64,000 nt of DNA from Glaciecola sp041380235 (GCF_041380235.1 NZ_JBGIYY010000015.1:1-64000); one strand, 5' to 3'. Counted from the first letter of the stretch, positions 44,056 through 53,270 are shown. Notes: a model not told the origin generated them from the sequence alone. Numbers and translations: made by a program.

Positions 44056-47052
44056 ATGAACACATTCAAATTGAATACCTTGCGCAAAACAAAAACACTT
44101 AGCAAAATTTCCTTAGCGGTCGCACTTGCCGTTTCAGCCGGCGCATATGCACAAGATGCTCCTCCACCAGACGGTGAAGAAGTCGAAAAAATCAGCGTAG
44201 TTGGTTCAAACCTTAGAGGCGGACCAGTAGCCGATACATTGGCAGTCTCGGTAATTGGCGCTGAAGAAATTGGTCAGCTAGGCATTGACTCTATAGATGA
44301 CCTGCTCCAACTGATTCCAGAAAATGGCCAAAACTTTTTTAACGAAGCAGAAAACATTGGCGGTGGCGTCAATGCCGCCCGCGGTGATGTTGGTACCTAT
44401 AACCTGCGCAACTTAGGCACAGGTAATACCCTCGTGCTGCTAAACGGTCGCAGAATGGTCAACTCTGCCGCATATCAAACTGAAGAAGTCGGCGGTAGTT
44501 TTGTACCGGTTAGCTCGGTTAACGTCAACACCATACCGGTGCATGGTCTTAACCGCGTGGAAGTGCTTCGCGATGGCGCGTCGGCGATCTATGGCGCAGA
44601 TGCGGTAGCCGGCGTAGTTAACCATGTCTTAAAATCTGACTTTGTGGGATTTAATATCACAGGCCGCCTAGCTGGGTACGACAATATTCCGCGCGAAACG
44701 CAGACCTTAACGGTAGAGTGGGGTAAAGATTTCAACGGCGGGCGCACTAACATCAGCATGTTTGGTAGTTACTTCAGTCGTGACCGAGTTAATTCACAAG
44801 ACGACCCGCGCTGGGCAGATTCAGATTTCCGCAGTCGCATTCCAGAGGGCTCACTATGGGAAGGCGATATACGCTTTAGAAACGATACCGCCAATTCACT
44901 ATTTGGCCAATTTGACCTTGTCAGCAGCGCCTCTGCTGCTGGTTTAAATTCGATGTTTACCGATAACGCAGGCGAATTTGAAACCTATCCTATTGGCGAT
45001 GAGAGATGCCAATACAATATTAACGCCACCACCTGTGGCGCCAGAGATGGCCAAGGAACCTTCAGACTCAACCTGAATGCAGACCGTGATCTAAGCTCTG
45101 AGTTAGAGCGGACCAACTTTTTCTTATTTTTAAATCATGAGTTCAAAAATGGCGTAGAGAGCTTTACTGAGTTTTCTTTATACCAAGCCAAAACCAATTT
45201 AAGACGCCATGCCACGGCGCCATTTACCTCATCTAGATTGAGAGTGGGTGCAGAAAACTATTACAACCCCTTTGGCCCCTGTGGGTCACCTAACCGCTTG
45301 GACGCCAGCCTCATTCCTAATGTGCCTTGCGAAGGTTTAGAACTGGTCATAGACAACTATCGCTTTGCCGAGTTACCGCGTATTGTCGATAATGACGGTG
45401 AGTCATTTAGATTCTTACAAGGCTTTAGAGGCACAACGGGTGAATGGGATTGGGAAGGTGCTTTTACTTACTCCAAAGCGACCAAAGAAGATTTAACTCG
45501 CAACCGCGTTTCAAATTTGCTGATCACCGAAGCACTATTTGACTCGACGCCTGCAGCTTATAACCCCTTTAGCGGCGGAGTTGATTCGAATATCGAGCGC
45601 GCTCTTGTGGATGTTGTTCGAAACAACGAAACTGAACTCACAACGGTCGATTTTAAAATGGCCAATATGGAAATTTATACGCTTCCTGCCGGACCGGTGG
45701 GTTTTGTAGCGGGTATGGAATATCGTGAAGAGTCATTCATCGATGATAGAGATGACCGCTTAGACGGAACCATCGCCTTTACCGATTTTGAAGGTGATAC
45801 CTACCCCTTCGTATCTGACGTAGTCAACTCAAGCCCTACTCCAGACAGCAGTGGTGAGCGCAGCGTCATATCATTCTTTGCTGAAATGCAAATTCCTGTA
45901 TTAGAGAACTTAGATGTGCAAGCGGCGATTCGCTATGAAGATTTCTCTGATGTAGGCGACACCACCGTAGGAAAGCTAGCCTTTGGGTGGAAGCCAACCG
46001 ACTACTTTATGCTGCGAGGCTCATGGTCAACCGCATTTCGAGCACCGAACCTGATTACCATTAACGAAAGTATTGTTGCTCGAAATAACACGCGTACTGA
46101 TTTTGCCTGCTTATACGCAGCAGAATTTGGCGGTGATCCAAACCAAGACACCTTAGATTGTGTTAATTCAATACAGCGTATTGCTCAAGGCTCAGAAAAT
46201 CTAGAGCCCGAAGAGTCTGTTAATACTAACCTAGGCATTGTATTGACCCCTGTTGAAGACCTTACGATCACCTTAGATTATTGGTCGATAGAAAAAGAAA
46301 ATACCATTGGTCTGTTTGGTGAAGAAAACCACACCTTATTAGATCTACTGTTACGCTTAGAAAATGGCGGCACAAACTGTGGTAGCGCCACCTTTAACCC
46401 AGCGGTGACACGTCAATCAGCGGACGCCGGTGAAAGTGCCATATATACGGCTGCTGGCATCTGCCCTGCTGGCGATATTCAATTCATAGACGACCAATAC
46501 GCGAACCTTGATACGCGCACGCTGGCTGGTTTTGACTTGGGTATTTACTATAACTTAGATACTGATTTAGGTAGATTCAGATTCAGCTATAACGGTTCGT
46601 TTTTAGAAGAATTTGAACAAGAAGCGGGTGGTGATTCAGCACGTATAGTAGCAGCCCAAGAAAGCGGCGCAATCCCGGCTAGCTTCCCAGTAGACGGATT
46701 TGCCGATTTGATTGGTCGTGATGGGAATCAAGAGCAGCGTCATTCAGCAAGGGTATCGTGGCGTAAAAGCGGATTTGGTGCTTCTTTGAGCGGTAACCGT
46801 ATTGGTAGTTTTTATCAAAGTTCATTGACTCTTGATGACGGGACTCAATACATCATTCCAGCTATGACGACTTATAATGCTACCTTCGACTATAATTTCG
46901 ATATAAGTGAAGTCGATACTAGAGTACGATTAGGCGTAAGAAACTTAACCGACGAGCGTGCGCCACTGGCTGACCGTTTCTTTGGTTTCTTTTCAGACGC
47001 GCATAGAGACTATGGCCGCAGTTACTATCTTGATGTGAGAGCGCGCTTCTAG
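44056..47052 (+). CDS. TonB-dependent outer-membrane receptor
   Basis: This is a 998-residue protein with signal peptide to ~Ala32, TonB box-like EVEKISVVGS, a plug domain (VNVNTIPVHGLNRVEVLRDG, ASAIYGADAVAGVVN), and a large barrel ending in YLDVRARF with C-terminal Phe. The barrel has the late block YEDFSDVGDTTVGKLAFGWK, then LRGSWSTAFRAPNL, as in Cir/oligosaccharide/peptide-type receptors of Alteromonadales. It lacks the N-terminal secretin-like signalling extension found in FecA, although FecI/FecR-like genes precede it. It imports an unknown large substrate using TonB energy. Genes downstream may process that substrate. Confidence 0.92.
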   Translation: MNTFKLNTLRKTKTLSKISLAVALAVSAGAYAQDAPPPDGEEVEKISVVGSNLRGGPVADTLAVSVIGAEEIGQLGIDSIDDLLQLIPENGQNFFNEAENIGGGVNAARGDVGTYNLRNLGTGNTLVLLNGRRMVNSAAYQTEEVGGSFVPVSSVNVNTIPVHGLNRVEVLRDGASAIYGADAVAGVVNHVLKSDFVGFNITGRLAGYDNIPRETQTLTVEWGKDFNGGRTNISMFGSYFSRDRVNSQDDPRWADSDFRSRIPEGSLWEGDIRFRNDTANSLFGQFDLVSSASAAGLNSMFTDNAGEFETYPIGDERCQYNINATTCGARDGQGTFRLNLNADRDLSSELERTNFFLFLNHEFKNGVESFTEFSLYQAKTNLRRHATAPFTSSRLRVGAENYYNPFGPCGSPNRLDASLIPNVPCEGLELVIDNYRFAELPRIVDNDGESFRFLQGFRGTTGEWDWEGAFTYSKATKEDLTRNRVSNLLITEALFDSTPAAYNPFSGGVDSNIERALVDVVRNNETELTTVDFKMANMEIYTLPAGPVGFVAGMEYREESFIDDRDDRLDGTIAFTDFEGDTYPFVSDVVNSSPTPDSSGERSVISFFAEMQIPVLENLDVQAAIRYEDFSDVGDTTVGKLAFGWKPTDYFMLRGSWSTAFRAPNLITINESIVARNNTRTDFACLYAAEFGGDPNQDTLDCVNSIQRIAQGSENLEPEESVNTNLGIVLTPVEDLTITLDYWSIEKENTIGLFGEENHTLLDLLLRLENGGTNCGSATFNPAVTRQSADAGESAIYTAAGICPAGDIQFIDDQYANLDTRTLAGFDLGIYYNLDTDLGRFRFSYNGSFLEEFEQEAGGDSARIVAAQESGAIPASFPVDGFADLIGRDGNQEQRHSARVSWRKSGFGASLSGNRIGSFYQSSLTLDDGTQYIIPAMTTYNATFDYNFDISEVDTRVRLGVRNLTDERAPLADRFFGFFSDAHRDYGRSYYLDVRARF

Positions 47053-47082
47053 GGCCCTATAAGCATTCAAGGAAAATTTAAG

Positions 47083-47124
47083 GTGAAAGCAGATGGCAGA
47101 CCTTGGCATCTGCTTTTCACTTTG
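47083..47124 (+). terminator. Hairpin after the TonB-dependent receptor
   Basis: GTGAAAGCAGATG (47083-47095) pairs with CATCTGCTTTTCAC (47107-47120) with a single bulge over an 11-base loop, followed by TTTG. It likely ends or attenuates the receptor transcript before the SLC13 gene. Confidence 0.7.
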
Positions 47125-47153
47125 AGCTTGTTGGAAGTAACTGAGGAGTAACA

Positions 47154-48629
47154 ATGGAATCTGCTGAAGTCAGCGACCATGCGCGCGCGCGATATCAAGA
47201 TATAGGGCTGATTTTAGGTCCGTTATTATTCGCATTCATGATGCTGTTTGATGCATCACAAACCACTATGGAGCCGGCCGCGTGGCGGGTGGCAGCGGTG
47301 GGCATTTGGATGGCAACTTGGTGGGCAACCGAAGCGGTTTCAGTTCCCGTTACCGCATTTTTACCCATCGTTACCTTTCCATTTTTAACTATCTCTAGCA
47401 TGGCGGAAACCACTTCTCACTATGCGAACCCAATTATTTATCTTTTTTTAGGCGCTTTTATACTGGCACTTGCCGTAGAAAAATGGATGTTGCACAAGCG
47501 TATAGCGTTAGCCATTTTAACGGTCACCGGGACCGATGGGCGACGCCTGATTGGCGGCTTTATGCTGGTTGCTGCGCTACTTTCAATGTGGATGACCAAC
47601 ACCTCCACCACCATGATGCTGATGCCCATCGCGTTATCGGTCGCAAAAGTCATCGCTGACAACAACACGCATTTATCACCTAAACAAACCAAAGCATTTC
47701 AAGTTGCCATGCTGCTTGGGCTTGCATATGCTGCAACGATAGGAGGGCTGGCTACCTTAGTTGGCACGCCGCCAAACGCTTTATTAGCAGCTTTTTTAAG
47801 CGACAACTATGGCATTAAAATCACCTTTGCCAGTTGGATGCTAGTAGGTGTCCCGGTAATGTTAGTAATGCTGCCGCTAGCCTGGCTGTCTCTTACTCGC
47901 TTTACCTTTAAAATCGATATTCCTGCAAACCCGGCCGTAAATGCATACTTAATCAAGCTAAGAAATGAACTCGGCCCAATGTCAGTTGCTGAAAAGCGGG
48001 TTGCCACCGTATTTGCCTTAGTCGTGATATTTTGGATATTGCGTCGCCCTATTTCGGCATGGTTAGGTATCGACTTTTTAAGCGACACCGGCATTGTTAT
48101 GGCTGCAGCACTATTGCTGTTTCTGTTGCCCAGCGGCAATCCACAACAACCACAAATTATGGTGTGGGAAAATGTACATCGCTTGCCGTGGGGAGTACTA
48201 ATATTGTTTGGTGGCGGATTGAGTTTAGCAGCTGCTGTATCAGGCTCAGGACTGGCTACTTATTTAGGTTCAAGTTTGACGCCATTAGGCGGTTTAGGCA
48301 TATTTGTGTTAGTGGTCGCTGCTACCGGTTTAGTGATTTTTTTGACCGAATTGACCAGTAATGTGGCCACCGCCGCGACCTTTTTACCCGTAGTTGCTGC
48401 AGTGGCACTAGAATTAGGCGTTTCACCACTGCTGTTGTGTATTCCCATTACATTAGCCGCAAGTTGTGCATTTATGCTGCCGGTTGCCACCCCTCCAAAC
48501 GCTATTGTATTTGCCTCGGGCGTTTTGACCATTCCACAGATGGTAAAAGCAGGTGCTATTCTTAATATTATTGGTATGATTCTGCTCTCGATAGTCTCTA
48601 TTTGGCTTGCACCATGGGTATTCTTGTAA
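47154..48629 (+). CDS. SLC13/DASS family anion (dicarboxylate-type) symporter
   Basis: This 491-residue membrane protein has about 11-13 helices. Both signature loops are present: SMWMTNTSTTMMLMPI with its Asn-Thr sodium-site motif, and ITFLTEL-type FLTELTSNVATAATFLPVV. GTPPNALLAAFL completes the family pattern. Members carry dicarboxylates, citrate or sulfate with sodium ions. It follows the TonB receptor by 100 bases past a hairpin, and its stop overlaps the next start (TAATG), so it is co-translated with the SGNH hydrolase. It may take up a product released by the downstream enzymes. Confidence 0.9.
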   Translation: MESAEVSDHARARYQDIGLILGPLLFAFMMLFDASQTTMEPAAWRVAAVGIWMATWWATEAVSVPVTAFLPIVTFPFLTISSMAETTSHYANPIIYLFLGAFILALAVEKWMLHKRIALAILTVTGTDGRRLIGGFMLVAALLSMWMTNTSTTMMLMPIALSVAKVIADNNTHLSPKQTKAFQVAMLLGLAYAATIGGLATLVGTPPNALLAAFLSDNYGIKITFASWMLVGVPVMLVMLPLAWLSLTRFTFKIDIPANPAVNAYLIKLRNELGPMSVAEKRVATVFALVVIFWILRRPISAWLGIDFLSDTGIVMAAALLLFLLPSGNPQQPQIMVWENVHRLPWGVLILFGGGLSLAAAVSGSGLATYLGSSLTPLGGLGIFVLVVAATGLVIFLTELTSNVATAATFLPVVAAVALELGVSPLLLCIPITLAASCAFMLPVATPPNAIVFASGVLTIPQMVKAGAILNIIGMILLSIVSIWLAPWVFL

Positions 48630-49465
48630 TGATTTTAAAGCATCCTACCGCACAAAGATTAGCTTATCTGCTTTGCAGTGTGTTCTTACTGTTAGCAAGC
48701 ACAGCATTTAGCGTCATTGCATCAGAACAGGCACCTGAGGAAAAGCAAACCCTAGATAAAGTCCTGTTTGTTGGCAATAGCTTTAGCTTTTATAACAACG
48801 GTATCCATAATCATTTAGGTAGCTTAATCCGAGCTGAGGGAAATTGGCAGCGTGGAAAAAATCGATTACGACTGCAAACCCTGTCCGGTGGCCACATCCA
48901 TGAGCAGCTAGAAGGATTGCAGGCAACATTAAGCAATGACCGACTAGGATGGCAGGCGGTGGTTTTGCAAGCTCACAGCAATGAAGCGGTGCTAAAAAGC
49001 AAACAGGCTCGCTTTACAAGCTCCCTCAAGCAAGCTATTGATATTGTCAGAGGCCATCGGTTAGAGCCTATTTTATTTATGACATGGGGCTACAAAGACG
49101 ACCCAAAAATGTCGCAAGCATTAGCAGAGGCTTATATTGAGCAAGCTGAAAAGCATAATGTGCATCTTGTTCCGGTAGGCTTAGCCTTTGCTCAAGCTGC
49201 TAAAGCCTTGCCTAATGTGGAATTGTTTGTGCCAGATGTATTGGGAATAGAAGACACTGCTGCGGGCAACATAATTACTTATCGCGAAGAGTGGAAGCAC
49301 CCAAGTGTTGCTGGCACGTATCTCGCTGCCTGCGTTTTTTACGCCAGTCTTTATCAAAAATCACCTTTGGGTAATCCTTTTACAGCAGGCCTAGATCCAG
49401 ATGTTGCGAGCGCTCTGCAGTCACTGAGTTGGCAAATTGTTTCCGACTTTCAAAGTCGGTCTTAA
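48629..49465 (+). CDS. Exported SGNH/GDSL-type hydrolase (DUF4886-like)
   Basis: I start at ATG 48629, overlapping the transporter stop by one base (TAATG). A signal peptide to ~Ala31 precedes KVLFVGNSFSFYNNGIHNHL, in which GNS is the nucleophile block of SGNH esterases. The C-terminal EEWKHPSVAGTYLAACVFYA supplies the His, with Glu where Asp is usual in DxxH. A MTWGYKDDP segment is typical of the DUF4886 subgroup. It is about 279 residues. It probably removes acyl groups from an imported or surface substrate and belongs to the receptor-transporter-peptidase locus. Confidence 0.75.
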   Translation: MILKHPTAQRLAYLLCSVFLLLASTAFSVIASEQAPEEKQTLDKVLFVGNSFSFYNNGIHNHLGSLIRAEGNWQRGKNRLRLQTLSGGHIHEQLEGLQATLSNDRLGWQAVVLQAHSNEAVLKSKQARFTSSLKQAIDIVRGHRLEPILFMTWGYKDDPKMSQALAEAYIEQAEKHNVHLVPVGLAFAQAAKALPNVELFVPDVLGIEDTAAGNIITYREEWKHPSVAGTYLAACVFYASLYQKSPLGNPFTAGLDPDVASALQSLSWQIVSDFQSRS

Positions 49466-49481
49466 ATCATAGGATAAGTAA

Positions 49482-50735
49482 ATGAATATACCTAATTTGA
49501 CAGCCTTTCAGGATACCCTGCGACGTCGAAGCTACGCGCCTTTGCTTCTAATTATTTTTACAACCTTTTGTCTAACTGGGTTTTCTGCTCAAGCTTGTGA
49601 TTTTGAGCGTGTTAAATTTGACGCTCAATTTGATGCCGGGCGATTAGATGCCTGCGAAATGGTGACCACCGGCGCTATAGAAGAAACACATCAAACGCAT
49701 TTTATACTGTCGGTAAATCCCGAAAACACCCCAATTAATCCTAGCCCTTGGTATGCCTTTTCGGCAGTCGCAAAAGGTGCTGATCATACGATTTCGGTCA
49801 GTATAGTCGCAAGCGACGCCAAGCCTCGATATACCCCGAAAGTCAGTACTGACAAGCAACATTGGACGCCTATAGACTTTCATGTCGATTCTGAAGGTTT
49901 ACATTTTGAGCTGGCATTGAGCAGCGAACCAATTTATGTTGCCGCCCAAGAAATTATCGTTAATGACGACTATCAAGCATGGATGCAAAAAGACGCCATC
50001 CAATCTCTATTTACCATTGAGCAGGTTGGCACTTCAGTGCAAGAAAGACCAATTTATGGAATGGTAGCAACACAGGAACAAAATAAAGAGTGGTTGTTGA
50101 TAGTGGGTCGCCAACATCCTCCAGAAATTACCGGTGCGATTGCTTTGTTTGCATTTGTCGAAAAAATGAGTGCTAACTCCGAACTTCAACAGGCATTTTT
50201 TAAGCGCTTTAATGTGCTAGTAGTGCCAATGATAAACCCAGATGGCGTTGTTGCCGGAAACTGGCGTCACAATATAAATGGCGTTGACCTGAATCGAGAC
50301 TGGGGGAAATTTACCCAGCCTGAGACAACGACTACTTTCAATTATTTTCGGTCGCGTTTGAAACAAGACCATCGGCTCGTTTTCGCATTAGATTTTCACT
50401 CAACCCAGCAAGATATTTTTTATACGATGCCTGAAGAATATGGCCTTGTTCCGGCTGATTTTGCGCAGCGCTGGATCGAGCAGTTAAAAGAACAACGACT
50501 TGGATCGTTCACAGTAAGGGAGCGGCCCGGCTCAAGCCCAGGTAGAGGGGTATTCAAGCAGTTTATTGCAGACAATTTTAGGGTGCATTCGGTTACCTAT
50601 GAAATGGGCGATAACACTGAGCGTCCGCTGATTAAACACATAGCGCACAAGAGCGCAGAAATAATGATGCAGCAAATGTTGGCAACACCAGCCGAAGCTT
50701 TCATTCCTAAAGCCATCGACGAGTCAGTAGATTAA
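49482..50735 (+). CDS. M14 family zinc carboxypeptidase, exported
   Basis: This is a 417-residue protein with AGGAT ribosome site and signal peptide to ~Ala38. An N-terminal beta domain (~40-165) precedes the M14 catalytic domain. Zinc ligands are in GRQHPPE (His212, Glu215) and LDFHST; substrate-binding loops are MINPDGVVAGNWRHNINGVD with LNRDW, and the catalytic Glu is in VTYEMGDNTE. M14 enzymes remove C-terminal residues from peptides or cleave peptidoglycan-like amides. It ends four bases into the convergent GFA gene and completes the receptor, transporter and hydrolase cluster. Confidence 0.88.
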   Translation: MNIPNLTAFQDTLRRRSYAPLLLIIFTTFCLTGFSAQACDFERVKFDAQFDAGRLDACEMVTTGAIEETHQTHFILSVNPENTPINPSPWYAFSAVAKGADHTISVSIVASDAKPRYTPKVSTDKQHWTPIDFHVDSEGLHFELALSSEPIYVAAQEIIVNDDYQAWMQKDAIQSLFTIEQVGTSVQERPIYGMVATQEQNKEWLLIVGRQHPPEITGAIALFAFVEKMSANSELQQAFFKRFNVLVVPMINPDGVVAGNWRHNINGVDLNRDWGKFTQPETTTTFNYFRSRLKQDHRLVFALDFHSTQQDIFYTMPEEYGLVPADFAQRWIEQLKEQRLGSFTVRERPGSSPGRGVFKQFIADNFRVHSVTYEMGDNTERPLIKHIAHKSAEIMMQQMLATPAEAFIPKAIDESVD

Positions 50736-51154
50736 TCTGGCTCGCTTATCGTAACCGGCATCCATGTTTTATCCCAACGGGCTTTTTTATCTTTTGGAGA
50801 TAAAGACTGAATAGACACTGGCGTGGCAACCGAAAGAAGGTCAGCATCATATAAGCAATCAGAGTTAACAGAGCCGATAAGAACGCCGTCAACTTCGGTC
50901 GTGACCGCTACAATTTGCTCACAATTCATGCACTTCAAAAACTCAGCTTGTCGCGAACCTTGTGTGATATGTTCGAGGCTAATGGTGCTGACAAGCTCTA
51001 AAGATCCGCTTGGATCCGATAAAAATACAAGGTCGTTGTCAGAGCAAAAATCACAATCGCAAGCCCTCGGTGAATAGCTTGATAAAGGTTCTGGTAGCCT
51101 TACATAGAGCTCGATTTGGTTACAGTCACAAGTACCAGAATGAAAAACAGACAA
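50732..51154 (-). CDS. GFA/DUF636 family zinc-binding protein
   Basis: This 140-residue protein has the glutathione-dependent-formaldehyde-activating (GFA) fold. The Cys ligands occur as TCDCNQIEL, RACDCDFCSD and then FLKCMNCEQIVA, giving the paired zinc sites of the family. GFA proteins bind zinc and are seldom characterised biochemically; the name does not prove formaldehyde metabolism. Its stop overlaps the M14 gene stop on the other strand. A second, diverged GFA gene lies near 53 kb, so the region carries two paralogues. Confidence 0.82.
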   Translation of the reverse strand: MSVFHSGTCDCNQIELYVRLPEPLSSYSPRACDCDFCSDNDLVFLSDPSGSLELVSTISLEHITQGSRQAEFLKCMNCEQIVAVTTEVDGVLIGSVNSDCLYDADLLSVATPVSIQSLSPKDKKARWDKTWMPVTISEPD

Positions 51155-51303
51155 TCAACATAATCCAACGGAAATCAGACTTTAAAGGGTACCATCTGTT
51201 TGCGTATGGACTAAATGCGAAAATCTCTGTGTATTGAAGTCGACTCTTCGTTTTTTATGTATTGTTAGTTTTTTTGGAGTGTTTCTGTGTGCTTTACCTG
51301 TGC

Positions 51304-52272
51304 TTACCGCCCAAGACCATTTGAATAATGCATGCGGCGATGGTTATCCATCACAATGGCTTCAAATTCGGGCAAGCTATTAATCAAGCCGATACCGTTC
51401 TCAAGACCCATCACAAAGACTGCTGTAGATAGGGCGTCGTTGTAAACCGACTCAGGTCCAATTATCGAAACCGATTGCACTTCATAACTAGAGCGCCCGG
51501 TTTTAGGTGACAAAATATGGTGGTAACGTTGACCATCTTCTTCAAAGTAGCGCTCATAGTCTCCGGAAGTAGACATTGCCGAATCTTCTAAGGGGATCAC
51601 AACCGCTTGTTTGTTGGCGTCGCGAGGATCGCGAATGCCTACTATCCATGGTTTACCCATACGATCACCGAGCAATCGAGTATCACCTCCTGCGCTTACT
51701 AATGCATGCTCAATGCCCATGGCTTTCAGTGCCCGAATAGCGTTATCTACTGCATAACCTTTTGCGATTCCGCCTAAATCTATCTTAACATCAGGGTGTG
51801 CAAAATAGACGCTTTGACTAGCGTCATCGAGGACGATGTGTCGGTAGTCTATTGCTTCTATTAATGCATCGATAGATTCATCGTTCGGGCGCTTTTTTTC
51901 TCGGTAATCATACAAATAACCAACACTCGCGAAGGTAATGTCAAACGCACCATTAGTGAGCTCAGATAGCTCTCTAGACAATGACAACACTTTGAACATT
52001 TCATCACTCACTTCCATAGGCGCATTCGACGCTCTAAGATTGAGTTGTGACAGCTCACTGCTCTGTATATATGGGCTCATTAACTGATTAATATGCTCCA
52101 TTTCTATCATTACTTGATCTAGCGCTTTTTGACGAAGGTCTGGGTCAATATGGAACACCTCAGCTCGAATATTTGTGCCCATGATGCCGGCGGTTTGCTC
52201 TTGCCACTGCGCAACACAAACAAAAGGTGTCAACAAGATACAAAACGCCATGAGCCCAGTTAGAACTCTCAT
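51304..52272 (-). CDS. apbE: ApbE, FAD:protein FMN transferase
   Basis: I start at ATG 52272 because it gives a signal peptide (MRVLTGLMAFCILLTPFVCV); an upstream frame would place it 33 residues in. The 322-residue protein shows GTNIRAEVFH, the KIDLGGIAKGYAVDNAIRAL flavin-binding block, LVSAGGDTRLLG, the DSAMSTSGDYERY Mg site and HHILSPKTGR. ApbE attaches FMN to Thr of periplasmic proteins. Its start overlaps the stop of a 91-residue membrane protein (ATGA). DUF3570/DUF4266 genes, often seen beside apbE, are 22 kb away in this window. Confidence 0.93.
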   Translation of the reverse strand: MRVLTGLMAFCILLTPFVCVAQWQEQTAGIMGTNIRAEVFHIDPDLRQKALDQVMIEMEHINQLMSPYIQSSELSQLNLRASNAPMEVSDEMFKVLSLSRELSELTNGAFDITFASVGYLYDYREKKRPNDESIDALIEAIDYRHIVLDDASQSVYFAHPDVKIDLGGIAKGYAVDNAIRALKAMGIEHALVSAGGDTRLLGDRMGKPWIVGIRDPRDANKQAVVIPLEDSAMSTSGDYERYFEEDGQRYHHILSPKTGRSSYEVQSVSIIGPESVYNDALSTAVFVMGLENGIGLINSLPEFEAIVMDNHRRMHYSNGLGR

Positions 52273-52544
52273 AACACCCACATACTCATGACTAAGGTGC
52301 TGGCCAATAACGCGAGTCCAGAAAATACATATTTTGCTGGATATCGCGTGCGCTGCCAGTTCAACAAACAATAGAGAGTGGTTAAGGGCATAAATATAAT
52401 GCAGGCTATAGCAAACACTGTGTTGTTATTTGCAAAAGCTGCTGCGATAGTGATCAAGCTACCCACAAAAAACAGTGTGATCCCAATCGCGCCCGACATG
52501 GTTACGGCGATCACGAGATACATATTGGCATCGGTAAAATTCAT
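52269..52544 (-). CDS. Small three-helix membrane protein coupled to apbE
   Basis: This is a 91-residue hydrophobic protein with helices at ~9-38, 42-60 and 72-90, linked by a basic loop (NWQRTRYPAKY). The stop overlaps the apbE start in ATGA arrangement, so the two are translated together. No family was recognised. The context suggests a membrane partner of flavinylation or of the flavinylated protein. It lacks a flavinylation motif such as D-(G/x)-(S/x)-S/T with nearby Gly-Thr. It may itself be part of an uncharacterised electron-transfer unit. Confidence 0.62.
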   Translation of the reverse strand: MNFTDANMYLVIAVTMSGAIGITLFFVGSLITIAAAFANNNTVFAIACIIFMPLTTLYCLLNWQRTRYPAKYVFSGLALLASTLVMSMWVL

Positions 52545-52598
52545 AATAAATTCGGCTTTTTGGCGAATATAGGTTGCATATTAAGAGTGTAGCGCGAT

Positions 52599-52850
52599 TC
52601 AAACACGACTGATATCGACTTTGCTAAAATATGAGTTATGGGTAATAGACTCCATGCTTTCAATACCAATCAGAGCAATTTTGATTGGGTCATGATCTCT
52701 CTCAAGTAAAATAGCCTCTTGATTGTCAACGGTGCGAGTTGTATCAAGTGCAAGACCCTCGATAAGGTCGCCATTAAGCATATATAAACGCACGCGTAAA
52801 CGATACATACAGGCAATTTCGAGGTAATCATGCGCCTTACACGTAATCAT
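52599..52850 (-). CDS. rof: Rof-like Rho-binding antiterminator
   Basis: This 83-residue protein matches the Rof/YaeO fold: CKAHDYLEIACMYRLRVRLY, then NGDLIEGLALDTTR, a central EAILLERD strand and ESMESITHNSYF. Rof binds Rho and inhibits transcription termination. The conserved DYLEIAC segment is the family's best marker. Its start overlaps the stop of the GFA gene upstream (ATGA), so it is translationally coupled to an unrelated zinc protein. A link to formaldehyde or stress responses is speculative. Confidence 0.7.
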   Translation of the reverse strand: MITCKAHDYLEIACMYRLRVRLYMLNGDLIEGLALDTTRTVDNQEAILLERDHDPIKIALIGIESMESITHNSYFSKVDISRV

Positions 52851-53227
52851 TTTGATTTATGCGCAAGCGTATAAGCATTGTTTTCCCAGTTCTGCCCATC
52901 AAAGTCAGCTATTTTTACTGTCGCAGGCAAACTGTCTAGGCAGTGTAAATTGACGCTCACCCCATCTGGATTAGAGCGCGGGGTATAAAAAGGCTTTATC
53001 CCACAGACCCTACAAAAAGTATGCTTGGCAATCTTGGTGTTAAAGGTATAAGTGGTCAAATATTCTTCGCCTTTGACCAATATAAAATCCCGAAGCGGCA
53101 CAATTACATGGATAAGACCGCTCTTGTGACATATTGAACAGTTGCATCTGTCAGATTCTACAACATCGGGCAAATTAACCTTAAACGTGACTGCTTGGCA
53201 ATGACAACTCCCCGAGTATTGACGCAT
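52847..53227 (-). CDS. GFA/DUF636 family protein (second copy)
   Basis: This 126-residue protein begins MRQYSGSCHCQAVTFKV. Zinc ligands are SCHCQ, DRCNCSICHKSG and FCRVCGIKPFYTPRS, the canonical GFA set, and the FYTPRSNPDGVSVNLHCLD segment is typical. It follows the UbiA gene region on the same strand and overlaps the Rof-like gene by four bases. Unlike the copy at 50.7 kb it retains the RVCG...PxxxPR block, so it is closer to the founding family. It is likely zinc-binding; the substrate is unknown. Confidence 0.88.
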   Translation of the reverse strand: MRQYSGSCHCQAVTFKVNLPDVVESDRCNCSICHKSGLIHVIVPLRDFILVKGEEYLTTYTFNTKIAKHTFCRVCGIKPFYTPRSNPDGVSVNLHCLDSLPATVKIADFDGQNWENNAYTLAHKSK

Positions 53228-53270
53228 GTTTTTTATTCTCTATATACTGACGTTTAAAGTGAACCTAGTA

